From Desulfobacteraceae bacterium (GTDB lineage: Bacteria > Desulfobacterota > Desulfobacteria > Desulfobacterales > BuS5): a stretch of 29,460 nt of DNA. This document shows positions 16,265-23,895 of this stretch, one piece after another; the stretch's first letter is position 1, and every line of letters begins with the position of its first letter. The notes under the pieces are model-generated. The model saw only the letters and a list, made by a program, of their open reading frames with translations. It had not been told where the DNA came from and did no database searches. The position numbers and the translations under genes are program-made. The stretch is taken from assembly GCA_030592105.1 (NCBI GenBank), contig JAUVKE010000003.1:1-29460 (forward strand), given 5' to 3'.

Positions 16265-17506
16265 TTAGATTGAATATTTTTTAAGAATCAAAGTAGCGTT
16301 GGTCCCACCAAACCCAAAAGAATTGGTCATTGCAATTTTCAAATCAGCCTTTCGGGCAACATTGGGAACATAATCAAGATCACACTTTTCTCCAGGATTA
16401 TCATGATTTATCGTAGGTGGAATTATTCCATCATGAAGAGCAAGAGCAGTAAAGATTGTTTCTACTCCTCCGCTTGCACCAAGGAGATGCCCGGTCATCG
16501 ATTTTGTTGAACTTACAGGAATATCAAAGGCTTTTTCTTTAAAAACCGTTTTAATTGCCTGGGTTTCATACATATCGTTTAGTTCGGTGGATGTACCATG
16601 TGCATTAATATAATCGATTGCATCAGAAGAAATCCCTGCACTATCTATGGCCGCAGCCATACACCTGGCAGCCCCTTCTCCATTGGGTGCAGGAGCGGTC
16701 ATATGATAACCGTCACCACTCATTCCGTATCCTATAATCTCAGCATAAACATGAGCTCCCCTTTCCAAAGCAAGGTCAAGGGGCTCAAGAAGAAGAATTC
16801 CCGCACCTTCACCCACAATAAAACCATCCCTGTCCCGGTCAAAGGGACGGGAAGCTTTTTCAGGCTCGTCATTACGCGTGGACAATGCTTTAAGGGAGTT
16901 AAAACCGGCAATACAGGTTGGAGATATAACAGACTCAACCCCTCCTGTTATCATTGCATCGGCAGAACCATTCCTGATGATTTCATAGGCAGAACCTATG
17001 GCATGGGAGCCTGCAGCACATGCCGTTGCAATGGATGAGTTGGGACCTTTAGCGCCAAAATATATGGAAATCATTCCAGGGGCCATATTCCCTATAATAG
17101 TAGGAATAAAAAATGGACTTACCCTTTTAGGACCCCTTGAATTCAAAGTAAGACTGGTCCTCTCAATTTCATAAAGCCCTCCCATACCGCAGCCGGTTAT
17201 AACTCCAACCCTGTCACCATTTGAGCTGTCAATTACAAGGCCGGAATCATCAATGGCCATGCGGGCTGCTGCAACAGCGTACGCAACAAACAAGCGTAAT
17301 CTTTTCACATCCTTTTTTGTAAGAAAGTCTCCAGCAACAAAATTTTTAACCTCTCCTGCAATTTGAGTTGAAAAAGAAGATACATCAAATCTTGTTATTC
17401 GCCCTATACCAGATTTTCCGGCACAAACAGCTGACCATGTTTCACTTGTACCTATCCCCAACGGCGTTAAAAGCCCAACACCGGTTATTGCGACCCGCCT
17501 GTTCAA
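16265..17506 (-). CDS. fabF: Beta-ketoacyl-ACP synthase II
   Basis: FabF elongates acyl-ACP with malonyl-ACP in type II fatty acid synthesis. The frame opens with GTG at 17512, but AGGAGG overlaps that codon. The TTG at 17506, two codons on, is 5 nt from AGGAGG and gives the normal N-terminus MNRRVAITGVG, so I chose it. The protein is then 413 residues with Cys163 (ATACAAGSH), His303 (INAHGTSTE) and His340 (GHLLGASGG), the same numbering I recall for E. coli FabF. The C-terminus has FGFGGTN. acpP lies 146 nt upstream on the same strand, separated by an R4 repeat. Confidence 0.95.
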   Translation of the reverse strand: MNRRVAITGVGLLTPLGIGTSETWSAVCAGKSGIGRITRFDVSSFSTQIAGEVKNFVAGDFLTKKDVKRLRLFVAYAVAAARMAIDDSGLVIDSSNGDRVGVITGCGMGGLYEIERTSLTLNSRGPKRVSPFFIPTIIGNMAPGMISIYFGAKGPNSSIATACAAGSHAIGSAYEIIRNGSADAMITGGVESVISPTCIAGFNSLKALSTRNDEPEKASRPFDRDRDGFIVGEGAGILLLEPLDLALERGAHVYAEIIGYGMSGDGYHMTAPAPNGEGAARCMAAAIDSAGISSDAIDYINAHGTSTELNDMYETQAIKTVFKEKAFDIPVSSTKSMTGHLLGASGGVETIFTALALHDGIIPPTINHDNPGEKCDLDYVPNVARKADLKIAMTNSFGFGGTNATLILKKYSI

Positions 17507-17529
17507 AGACACCTCCTCATTTTTTAGAG

Positions 17530-17645
17530 CCCATGTTGCTCAATTACAATGGAACCTTTTGGAAAAAAGGGCTTAGTTCTAATTTCAGCAATAGACTCAG
17601 CTCTACATCTGGTGGCCAAAACCATAACCAACCCCTAAAAAAAGC
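17530..17645. repeat. Degenerate R4 repeat between acpP and fabF
   Basis: The reverse complement begins TTTTTAGGGGTTGGTT, then GGCC, then AGAGCTGAG and GCTGAAATTA. This parallels 1504-1660 and, in its second part, 9660-9690. It occupies almost the entire acpP-fabF gap and would be transcribed if the two genes share a message. Confidence 0.45.
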
Positions 17646-17652
17646 TTAAATC

Positions 17653-17883
17653 CTATTTGTGTTTTTCTATATAATTAAAAGCATCACTTACGCGTACCAT
17701 TCCCTCAGCATCCTCGTCGGAAATTTCCACGTCGAATTCTTCCTCAATGGACATTATAAGTTCAACAAGATCAAGGGAATCAGCACCCAGATCATCCACA
17801 AAGGATGCCTCTGGAACAATTTCATCCAGTTCCACACTTAATTTTTCCGCAATAATATTTTTTACTCTGCTTTCAATAGACAT
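17653..17883 (-). CDS. acpP: Acyl carrier protein
   Basis: ACP carries growing acyl chains on 4'-phosphopantetheine. The start at 17883 (MSIESRVKN) is chosen because AAGGAGAG lies 5-8 nt before it; the frame is open 14 codons further upstream without a ribosome site. The 76-residue protein is acidic and has the attachment Ser36 in GADSLDLVE, then [11 protein letters not shown]. It is the normal length. fabF follows downstream. fabG and fabD, which usually precede acpP, are missing, and R2 copies B and C lie directly upstream instead. Confidence 0.97.
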   Translation of the reverse strand: MSIESRVKNIIAEKLSVELDEIVPEASFVDDLGADSLDLVELIMSIEEEFDVEISDEDAEGMVRVSDAFNYIEKHK

Positions 17884-17912
17884 TATTTCTCTCCTTTTAT
17901 ATATACTTTTTA

Positions 17913-18018
17913 TATAGATCGTCACATAAATAATTTCACTACGTTATCGGTCGTCGGAGTATAATAATACGCCTTCCTCCCTCTGGCCTTGTGAAATTTA
18001 TTATCTGACAATCTATAG
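17913..18018 (-). repeat. R2 element, copy B, upstream of acpP
   Basis: On the minus strand it reads from CTATAGATTGTCAGATAA through a near-palindromic centre (GGCGTATTATTATACTC) to TTATTTATGTGACGATCTAT. That is the same orientation relative to acpP as copy A has to fabH. It ends about 20 nt before the acpP Shine-Dalgarno. Confidence 0.8.
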
Positions 18019-18143
18019 ATCGTCACATAAATAATTTCACTACGTTATCGGCCGCCTGCGTATAATAATACGCCTTCCTCCCTCTGGCCTTGTGCCAAAT
18101 TTTGCCAAATTTTAAAACAGGATTATTATCTGACAATCCATAG
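18013..18143 (-). repeat. R2 element, copy C, sharing a terminus with copy B
   Basis: It begins at the CTATAG that also ends copy B, so the two are head-to-tail and share six bases. Its centre is GCGTATAATAATACGC and its far end is TCTGACAATCCATAG. Copies B and C differ at the variable GTCG/GCCGCCTG segment near the centre, and C has extra sequence in one arm. Confidence 0.8.
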
Positions 18144-18198
18144 CCTTTCAAATAACGGGGTGTTTTTACCACAGGCTTTTAGAAAATTTTTCAGGTTT

Positions 18199-18352
18199 AG
18201 GGTTCGCTCAAAAATAAATTAGCAATTTTAAATGTTGAGGCGCCTGGCTGGCAAGGCACGAAAACGCAGGAATCTCAAGCTTCTGTGCTTTCGGCGCAGC
18301 CAGGCGGAATGCATCGGCGCTTAAAATGTAAAGTTGTTTTTGAGCGAACCCT
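18199..18352. repeat. R5 long inverted-repeat element
   Basis: A 154-bp unit has ends AGGGTTCGCTCAAAAA and TTTTTGAGCGAACCCT, perfect 16-bp inverted repeats. Pairing resumes inside with GCGCCTGGCTG facing CAGCCAGGCGG, then CGAAAACGCAGGA facing TTCTGTGCTTTCG. The whole can form a long hairpin or cruciform. It lies just downstream of the acyl-CoA dehydrogenase stop. No coding sequence is present. Confidence 0.8.
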
Positions 18353-18381
18353 TAGGGAAGGCTAAAATTTTAACCATATTT

Positions 18382-20025
18382 TCACGTTTTTCTTTCAAAA
18401 AGAAAATCACTCACCAAATCCATATCAAGCATGATATTCCGGCAACTTCCAATCAAGTCATTATACGATACAGCCTCCATGAAATCAGAGATTGTCTGAT
18501 CATCAAAAATACCAGTTCCCATCAGTATTTTGACAATATTTTCAGCCACAATGCGTGCGGTCTCCCCCGCAAATATTCTGTTCATGGCCAAAAATTTTTC
18601 AACATCCCTGGAAGCTTCATTTGAAAGAGTGTAAGCTTTCCGCGCAAAACTTGCTCCAACTTCTGTGTAGGTTATCATATCTGCCAGAGCAAACATAACA
18701 TATTGCTTCTTAACAAGCCTGTTTGCATGCACCAGAAAAATAGTCTTATTTAAAGCCCGGGCAGCCAGAGCATAGTATTCACAGCCAGCATTTTCCAGGG
18801 TTTTACCAATTTCTTCCATTTCAGAGGCAATTTTATTATAAAATTCACCCTTTGTTTTTCGTGTTTTTTTCCAGCGAAATGTACTTATGATGTTTTGCTG
18901 AACCTCGCTGGTCCCTTCATATATACAGGTTACCTTTACATCCCTTTTTATTTTTTCAACTTCATATTCACTAATATAACCATAACCGCCAAGGGCCTGT
19001 ATACCATCATCAGCCGCCTTGTTTGCCACTTCAGAAGCAAAATATTTTGATATGGACCCTTCAGTCTGAAGATCCTTTTCTCCTGAATCGAACTGCAGCG
19101 CGACCTCATCAATATGGGCAGATGCAGCCTCAAGCCTTACAGCATGGGGAACAACAAGCTTGTGTGTGTATCCTTGCTTCTCCGAAATAGGTCCCCCGAA
19201 CTGCACCCTTTCCTTTGCATAGGGTATAACAATATCAAGAACCGCATCACCTGCCCCAAGGGCCATGGCCGCTACCATTAACCTTGTATAACCGAAAACC
19301 TGGTTGGCCTGTTTTAAGCCTTTGCCGGGGACACCCCCAATGAGATTTTCAACAGGTACAAAAACATCTGAAAAAGATAAAGGAGAGGTATTCGAGGCAT
19401 GTAAACCATGTTTTTTCTCACCCTTCCCCTGGGTGAAGCCTTTTGCTCCCTTTTCCACAACAAAAAAAGTCGGTCCCTCAGGAGTTTTGGCCAGCAAAGT
19501 AATAAAATCTGCATATGCCCCTGTGGAAATAAACTGTTTGAATCCATTTATTTTATACCCGGAAATCTTTCCAGTATCATCAAGAACCGGATCTGCCACA
19601 GTTTTCAGGGAGGCAAGATTACTCCCTGCTTCCGGCTCAGTTACTGCGTAGGCAACAAGAGAATTCCCCTCGGCAATGGCGCCGAGCCATTTTTCCTTTT
19701 GCGCATCAGTACCACCCACATGTAAAGGATCAGCCCCCAGCTGAATGGCAAAAAAAGCGGTGCTGATACCGAGACATATTTTGGCAATTGCATGGGTCAC
19801 CGCACATGAATCACGGGCCCCACCTCCCATTCCTCCATATTCTTCAGGAATAAAAAGCAACTGAAGACCGACTTCCGGGCCAAGCAACTTCCTCACAGTC
19901 TCTTCCGGAAACAGATCAGTTTTGTCAAACTCAAGAATTTTTTCTTTAGTGAGAAGTCGTCTCCTCAATTGTGCGACAGTATCTAAAACCATCTGTCTTG
20001 ATTCTAAATCCAGACCTTTAAGCAT
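18382..20025 (-). CDS. Acyl-CoA dehydrogenase (long, FadE-like)
   Basis: This FAD enzyme oxidises acyl-CoA to trans-2-enoyl-CoA, the first step of beta-oxidation. It has 547 residues. The N-terminal helical domain contains IPEEYGGMGGG, the middle beta domain has YAVTEPEAGSN and the C-terminal domain ends in IYEGTSEVQQN, where Glu370 is the likely catalytic base. Beyond that, about 170 extra residues form a second helical region, as in longer acyl-CoA dehydrogenases that are thought to be membrane-associated. The chain-length preference is unknown. AAGGAG lies 14 nt before the ATG, a long spacing. The gene sits between rpmF and acpP, where plsX, fabH and fabD are usually found. Three palindromes precede it (20083-20114). 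An electron-transfer flavoprotein partner is not in the window. Confidence 0.92.
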   Translation of the reverse strand: MLKGLDLESRQMVLDTVAQLRRRLLTKEKILEFDKTDLFPEETVRKLLGPEVGLQLLFIPEEYGGMGGGARDSCAVTHAIAKICLGISTAFFAIQLGADPLHVGGTDAQKEKWLGAIAEGNSLVAYAVTEPEAGSNLASLKTVADPVLDDTGKISGYKINGFKQFISTGAYADFITLLAKTPEGPTFFVVEKGAKGFTQGKGEKKHGLHASNTSPLSFSDVFVPVENLIGGVPGKGLKQANQVFGYTRLMVAAMALGAGDAVLDIVIPYAKERVQFGGPISEKQGYTHKLVVPHAVRLEAASAHIDEVALQFDSGEKDLQTEGSISKYFASEVANKAADDGIQALGGYGYISEYEVEKIKRDVKVTCIYEGTSEVQQNIISTFRWKKTRKTKGEFYNKIASEMEEIGKTLENAGCEYYALAARALNKTIFLVHANRLVKKQYVMFALADMITYTEVGASFARKAYTLSNEASRDVEKFLAMNRIFAGETARIVAENIVKILMGTGIFDDQTISDFMEAVSYNDLIGSCRNIMLDMDLVSDFLFERKT

Positions 20026-20082
20026 CGCAAGTCCATAAACTCCTTATAGTAATACGTACATTTAGTTTTACAGATTCAGCGC

Positions 20083-20114
20083 GTGTATACACAAATGTAC
20101 CATTTGTTAACAAA
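20083..20114. promoter_or_regulatory. Three palindromes upstream of the acyl-CoA dehydrogenase
   Basis: GTGTATACAC (20083-20092), ACAAATG-TAC-CATTTGT (20091-20107) and TTTGTTAACAAA (20103-20114) overlap one another in the 106-nt gap between rpmF and the dehydrogenase. Each is a perfect dyad apart from the 3-nt spacer of the middle one. They look like operators for a dimeric repressor, such as the TetR or GntR types that often control beta-oxidation genes. No regulator gene is nearby, and they could instead be part of an rpmF 3' structure. Confidence 0.45.
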
Positions 20115-20131
20115 TTTAATTTTTAACGCGA

Positions 20132-20320
20132 CTATTTATCATCTTTTGCAGCATCGTTAAAAGTACGGCCCCTGTATGTTCCACAATTTTTGCATATGTG
20201 ATGGGGCAGCGCTGCCTCTCCACATTCCGGACACGTTCCCACATTAGGGGCAGCAATTTTCTGCTGGGCTCTGCGCTGATCCCGTTTTGTTCTTGAAGTT
20301 TTCCGTTTTGGTACAGCCAT
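20132..20320 (-). CDS. rpmF: 50S ribosomal protein L32
   Basis: L32 is a small large-subunit protein. The start at 20320 (MAVPKRKTS) is supported by GGGAGAT 5-6 nt upstream and by the family N-terminus; an open frame runs 31 codons further upstream into R2 copy D but has no support. The 62-residue protein is basic at the N-terminus (KRKTSRTKRDQRR) and carries a zinc ribbon CPEC then CKNC, the zinc-binding form of L32. rpmF often precedes plsX-fabH; here it is followed by the acyl-CoA dehydrogenase. Confidence 0.97.
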   Translation of the reverse strand: MAVPKRKTSRTKRDQRRAQQKIAAPNVGTCPECGEAALPHHICKNCGTYRGRTFNDAAKDDK

Positions 20321-20334
20321 AAGTAATCTCCCAA

Positions 20335-20441
20335 CTATAGATCGTGACATAAATAATTTCACTTGGTTATCGGCCGCCTGCGTATTATAATACGCCTTCC
20401 TCCCTCCCCCCAAAATAAAATTTATTATCTGTCAATCTACA
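20335..20441 (-). repeat. R2 element, copy D, abutting the rpmF RBS
   Basis: On the minus strand it ends TTATTTATGTCACGATCTAT, then AG, and two bases later comes the rpmF Shine-Dalgarno GGGAGA. The centre is the perfect palindrome GCGTATTATAATACGC, as in copy A. Orientation relative to the gene is the same as for copies A, B and C. Confidence 0.8.
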
Positions 20442-20545
20442 TTTAATAGTTTTACAAATTAATATTTATTACTAAACTACATTTTTTTAGTAATTCTAGT
20501 AATCGAAATAATGAAGATTGTCAATTGTTTTTTATTTTTGTCTTC

Positions 20546-20574
20546 TTGCCATAAGAAAAAATATATGATATTAA
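20546..20574 (+). promoter_or_regulatory. Candidate promoter for gltX in an AT-rich gap
   Basis: TTGCCA (20546-20551), a 17-nt spacer and TATTAA (20569-20574) lie 246 nt before gltX. The gap 20442-20819 is very AT-rich, so chance matches are likely. Apart from this I see no structure in it. Confidence 0.3.
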
Positions 20575-20819
20575 CAGATATAACAAATTGATATTATTGT
20601 TTTAATTTTACAATATCTCTTTCCTGATCCTTTTTTTCCTTACACAAAAGTGATGTTTAAAATAACATGCATATAATTTCAATTCTCTCACACAATAGTA
20701 ATAAGGGTAAAAATGTAGACTTTTTAATCAAAAAATCAGTTTTTCCCCCTGAATTTTTTTACTTTTTACTAACTTTTATACAAAACCTGAAGGAATGAAG
20801 TAATATAAAGTGTAATATT

Positions 20820-22253
20820 ATGGATGAAATCATAACAAGATTCCCGCCAAGCCCCACAGGCTATCTGCATGTTGGAGGTGCACGCACAGCTCTTTTTAAC
20901 TGGCTTTATGCCCGCCACATGAAAGGCAAATTCATACTTCGCATTGAAGACACAGACATGAAACGATCAAAAAAAGAATATTCAGATGCAATTATTGATT
21001 CTTTGCGCTGGATGGGACTCGACTGGGATGAAGGCCCCTATTTTCAGTCCGAAAGATTTGATCTGTACAAAGAATATATTCAAAAATTAATCGATTCAGG
21101 GAATGCATATTACTGCACCTGCTCTCCTGAAAGGCTTGAAACAATTAGAGGCAAGGCTATGGCAGAGGGCCGGAAGCCAAAATACGATGGAGCATGCAAA
21201 AACAAAAATCCTGGAAAGACTGACAATGCAGTGGTCCGTCTTGTTGCCCCCCTGGCCGGAACAACAATATTAAAAGATGAAGTAAAAGGGAATATAGAAT
21301 TTCAAAATTCTGAGCTTGATGATTTTATTATCTGCAGGAGTGACGGCACCCCAACATATCACCTGGCAGTTGTGGTGGATGATATTACAATGGGTGTCAA
21401 TACCATCATCAGGGGAGATGACCACGTAAATAATACTCCCAAACAGATCCTCCTTTACAAAGCTTTGAAAAAGAGAATACCCCTTTACGGCCATGTCCCC
21501 ATGGTTCTTGGAAGCGACCGAACCCGTTTAAGCAAAAGACACGGGGCATTATCTGTTACCGCATATAAAGAAATGGGATATCTGCCGGATGCTTTAATAA
21601 ATTATCTCGTACGCCTTGGATGGTCCCATGGGGATCAGGAATTTTTCTTAAAAGATGAGCTTATTGAAAAATTTACTCTTAAAAATATTGGACATTCTCC
21701 AGGAATTTTTGACACTAATAAACTCCTTTCGTTAAATGCCGACCATATTAAAGAAAAAAAATCGGAAAACCTTGTAAGACACCTGGTCCCATTTTTGGAA
21801 AAAGGAGGGTATAAAGTAAATAATCAGATATATATAAAAAAAATAATTGAAACCTTAAAGACCAGGAGCAAAACCTTGGAGGATATGGCAGATGGTGCCA
21901 TGTTCTATTTTGCAGAGGATCTTGAGTATAACGTAAAAGCCGCCAAAAAATTTTTAAAGATATCCTCCCTGGAACCTTTAAAACTCCTTGTTGAAAACCT
22001 CTGTGCAGTAGACTCCTTTAATAAAGAAGGGTTAGAAGATGCTTTTAAAAAAGTAATGGAGACAACAGGATTAAAGCTTGGAAAAATTGCACAGCCTGTA
22101 AGGTTTGCTCTCACGGGAAAGACAGCAAGCCCCGGCATTTTCGAAATATTAGAAGTGCTTGGAAAAGACAAATCTGTTTCGAGGCTTGAAAAAGCTATAA
22201 ATTATATAAATGAAACAGCGGATAACCCTGAAAACGGGGATTCGATTAATTAA
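20820..22253 (+). CDS. gltX: Glutamyl-tRNA synthetase
   Basis: GltX charges tRNA-Glu with glutamate. This class I synthetase of 477 residues has the HIGH-type motif in PSPTGYLHVGGART (about 9-22) and the KMSKS-type motif RLSKRHGA near 237. It also has a CTCSPERL segment like the zinc-linked region of some GltX proteins, and the C-terminal helical anticodon-binding region. Whether it discriminates against tRNA-Gln cannot be read from the sequence; a gatCAB system is not in the window. The ATG gives the typical start MDEIITRFPPSPTG, though the Shine-Dalgarno is weak. It is apparently monocistronic. Confidence 0.96.
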   Translation: MDEIITRFPPSPTGYLHVGGARTALFNWLYARHMKGKFILRIEDTDMKRSKKEYSDAIIDSLRWMGLDWDEGPYFQSERFDLYKEYIQKLIDSGNAYYCTCSPERLETIRGKAMAEGRKPKYDGACKNKNPGKTDNAVVRLVAPLAGTTILKDEVKGNIEFQNSELDDFIICRSDGTPTYHLAVVVDDITMGVNTIIRGDDHVNNTPKQILLYKALKKRIPLYGHVPMVLGSDRTRLSKRHGALSVTAYKEMGYLPDALINYLVRLGWSHGDQEFFLKDELIEKFTLKNIGHSPGIFDTNKLLSLNADHIKEKKSENLVRHLVPFLEKGGYKVNNQIYIKKIIETLKTRSKTLEDMADGAMFYFAEDLEYNVKAAKKFLKISSLEPLKLLVENLCAVDSFNKEGLEDAFKKVMETTGLKLGKIAQPVRFALTGKTASPGIFEILEVLGKDKSVSRLEKAINYINETADNPENGDSIN

Positions 22254-22715
22254 GGGATTGCGCAAAAAAATAATTTTGAGGAGTGAACAAACAGGAGTCA
22301 TAGATTGTAACCAAACATGGGTTTCAATTTCACAATTAATGGAAGCACCCACACAAAAACACTCTTTTTTTACATAGGCTTATATTTTTTTTTACATGCA
22401 AAAAGGCTAACACCTTAAAATCATAAGACTTAGAATAAAATATTACAACGGCATAATTGTTGCTCTAATCTCAAACAGACAATATAGATTTTTTCTAAAA
22501 AGCCATAAAATATTATATGCACCAGGCTATTTTTTAAAAACCCTTTAACCCATTTATCGGTTTTTGGAAAATAATCTATATTTCATGAGCTCGCTAAAAC
22601 TTTATTTTGCGGGCTCATCTAACCGAAACCAAGCTTGTGACAATACCGGGCAGGCAGTATGTAATAGAGAAAATAATTATATGTAATCTAATTGATGTAA
22701 TCAAGGCGGTAACAC
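22254..22715. other. Long AT-rich intergenic region with a hairpin at 22585-22618
   Basis: The 462-nt gap between gltX and the PEP-CTERM gene holds one clear hairpin, ATGAGCTCGC pairing with GCGGGCTCAT (one G-T pair), extended by AAAA against TTTT. No T-run follows it. I looked for, and did not find, a sigma-54 box or a c-di-GMP riboswitch core in front of the exported protein. Confidence 0.4.
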
Positions 22716-23396
22716 ATGTACAAAATTTTAAAATCAATTACATTTTCTTTTTTACTGGTAGCCATATTAACAGGCTATGCTTTTGCTGGCCTGTATAGTT
22801 TTGAATGTATAACAAATAATAATTTAATGGATGCAACTATTGGTGAAGCTCAACTTTTTATGAATGTTGAAGACGCTAACAATGCTCAGGTCTTATTTAC
22901 TTTTACAAATAAAGGTGTTGACAACTGTGTAATCACAGATATCTATTTTGATGATGATATGCCAATGCTTCAACATAATTCATTTAATTATAATGGAGAT
23001 GTTCTTTACCAGACCATGCAGATTAATGGCAACCAGAATCTACCCGGAGCCGGAGGTAACGGCAATAACGTCTCATTTTCTGCAGACTACGGAGATAGTC
23101 CTAAAAAGCAAGGTGGTGTTCATAATGGAATTGATCAAAATGAATCCCTTGAAATTCTTTTTGATCTGATCGAATATGAGCAGAACTTATTTTACACTTT
23201 TGGCGATATTATAACAGCGCTGAATAACGGTTCCATAAAAGTAGGGCTGCATGTTCAAACCTTTGATGGTGATGGAAGCGAAAGTTTTATTAATAATAAT
23301 CCAGTGGCGGAGCCTGCTACCTTATTCCTTCTTGGCGCCGGGCTTATTGGGGTTGCTGGCTTTAGCCGGAAAAAACTCTTTAAAACCAAAAAATAA
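22716..23396 (+). CDS. PEP-CTERM sorting domain protein (exported)
   Basis: The 226-residue protein has an N-terminal signal peptide (MYKILKSITF to GYAFA, cut near residue 25). A beta-rich body of unknown function follows, rich in Asn, Asp and Gly. The C-terminal sorting tag starts near 197: AEPATLFLLGAGLIGVAGF, then basic RKKLFKTKK. Such tags are recognised by an exosortase (EpsH family), which cleaves the protein during transport to the surface or into exopolysaccharide. The tag reads AEP rather than the commoner PEP. No exosortase or polysaccharide gene is in the window, so it is an orphan substrate. AAGGCGG precedes the ATG. No homologue of the body was recognised. Confidence 0.85.
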   Translation: MYKILKSITFSFLLVAILTGYAFAGLYSFECITNNNLMDATIGEAQLFMNVEDANNAQVLFTFTNKGVDNCVITDIYFDDDMPMLQHNSFNYNGDVLYQTMQINGNQNLPGAGGNGNNVSFSADYGDSPKKQGGVHNGIDQNESLEILFDLIEYEQNLFYTFGDIITALNNGSIKVGLHVQTFDGDGSESFINNNPVAEPATLFLLGAGLIGVAGFSRKKLFKTKK

Positions 23397-23407
23397 AAGT
23401 AATTTTT

Positions 23408-23584
23408 ATGAATGCTAATTTCTTCTTATCAGATAATCGGGGCCGCCGTACAGGGATAGACAGGAGGCGATTTGAATATTCCTTATATCTTCCTGATCGC
23501 CGAGCCGGAATAGACCGAAGAAACGGGCAGGACAGAAGGCTTAAAGCAAGAATATCTGAGAACAAAAATAATACCGGCTCTTAA
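23408..23584 (+). CDS. 58-residue Arg-rich small protein with repeated RRxGIDRR motif
   Basis: This short frame begins 11 nt after the PEP-CTERM stop and ends 21 nt before a strong terminator. It encodes 58 residues with 13 arginines. The motif RRTGIDRR is followed by RFEYSLYLPD, then RRAGIDRR and NGQDRR. The internal repetition and the hydrophobic-aromatic segment between two basic blocks make chance unlikely, and I recall similar small uncharacterised proteins from sulfate-reducing deltaproteobacteria. Function is unknown; binding to a nucleic acid or an acidic surface is conceivable. The ribosome site is weak, so it may be translated by coupling to the upstream gene. Confidence 0.7.
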   Translation: MNANFFLSDNRGRRTGIDRRRFEYSLYLPDRRAGIDRRNGQDRRLKARISENKNNTGS

Positions 23585-23605
23585 ACAGGCCAATATTTTA
23601 TTCTT

Positions 23606-23644
23606 AAAATGTGGACAGAATAATTTTTATTCTGTCCACATTTT
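23606..23644. terminator. Strong bidirectional intrinsic terminator
   Basis: An 18-bp perfect stem, AAAATGTGGACAGAATAA (23606-23623) against TTATTCTGTCCACATTTT (23627-23644), encloses loop TTT. The flanking A and T runs let it work in both directions, ending the PEP-CTERM/small-protein unit and possibly the aroQ cluster from the other side. Confidence 0.9.
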
Positions 23645-23648
23645 ATTT

Positions 23649-23810
23649 AGGATCGGAAAACATATAAATTGAACAAAAATTGTGAAGGATTTTGGTTCAT
23701 ATACAAGGCGCATTAAAGGTTGAATACTTGATGTATTCGATCTTTGATGTAACGCAGTAGATGGACCAAAAGACAAACAATTTCGTTCAAGTAATTTCAT
23801 TTCCGATCCT
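23649..23810. repeat. R1 palindromic element, copy 2
   Basis: Same 162-bp unit as 79-240, with better-preserved ends: AGGATCGGAAA faces TTTCCGATCCT perfectly. Differences from copy 1 cluster near the left end and at the hairpin tip. It lies between the terminator and the aroQ stop. Confidence 0.88.
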
Positions 23811-23895
23811 TAGTGCTTTAAAAATTGATCCCTGCCAAACAAAAGAATTTCTTTGGGTATGCGTAACTTTTCAATAAGCTGATCAGCGTTTAATT

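Noticed and set aside
17913..18143. CRISPR-like array from the tandem R2 copies
   Set aside because: There are only two units, they are over 100 bp long with inverted ends, and there are no short regularly spaced repeats or cas genes.
20321..20413. N-terminal extension of rpmF to 93 residues
   Set aside because: The extra 31 codons lie mostly in R2 copy D and lack a ribosome site, while MAVPKRK is the family start with a good Shine-Dalgarno.
22585..22686. A 33-codon frame starting inside the hairpin upstream of the PEP-CTERM gene
   Set aside because: It has no Shine-Dalgarno, no recognisable motif, and its first codons are explained by the hairpin itself.
22254..22715. c-di-GMP riboswitch or sigma-54 promoter before the PEP-CTERM gene
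   Set aside because: No GEMM core and no GG-N10-GC promoter could be found in the leader.
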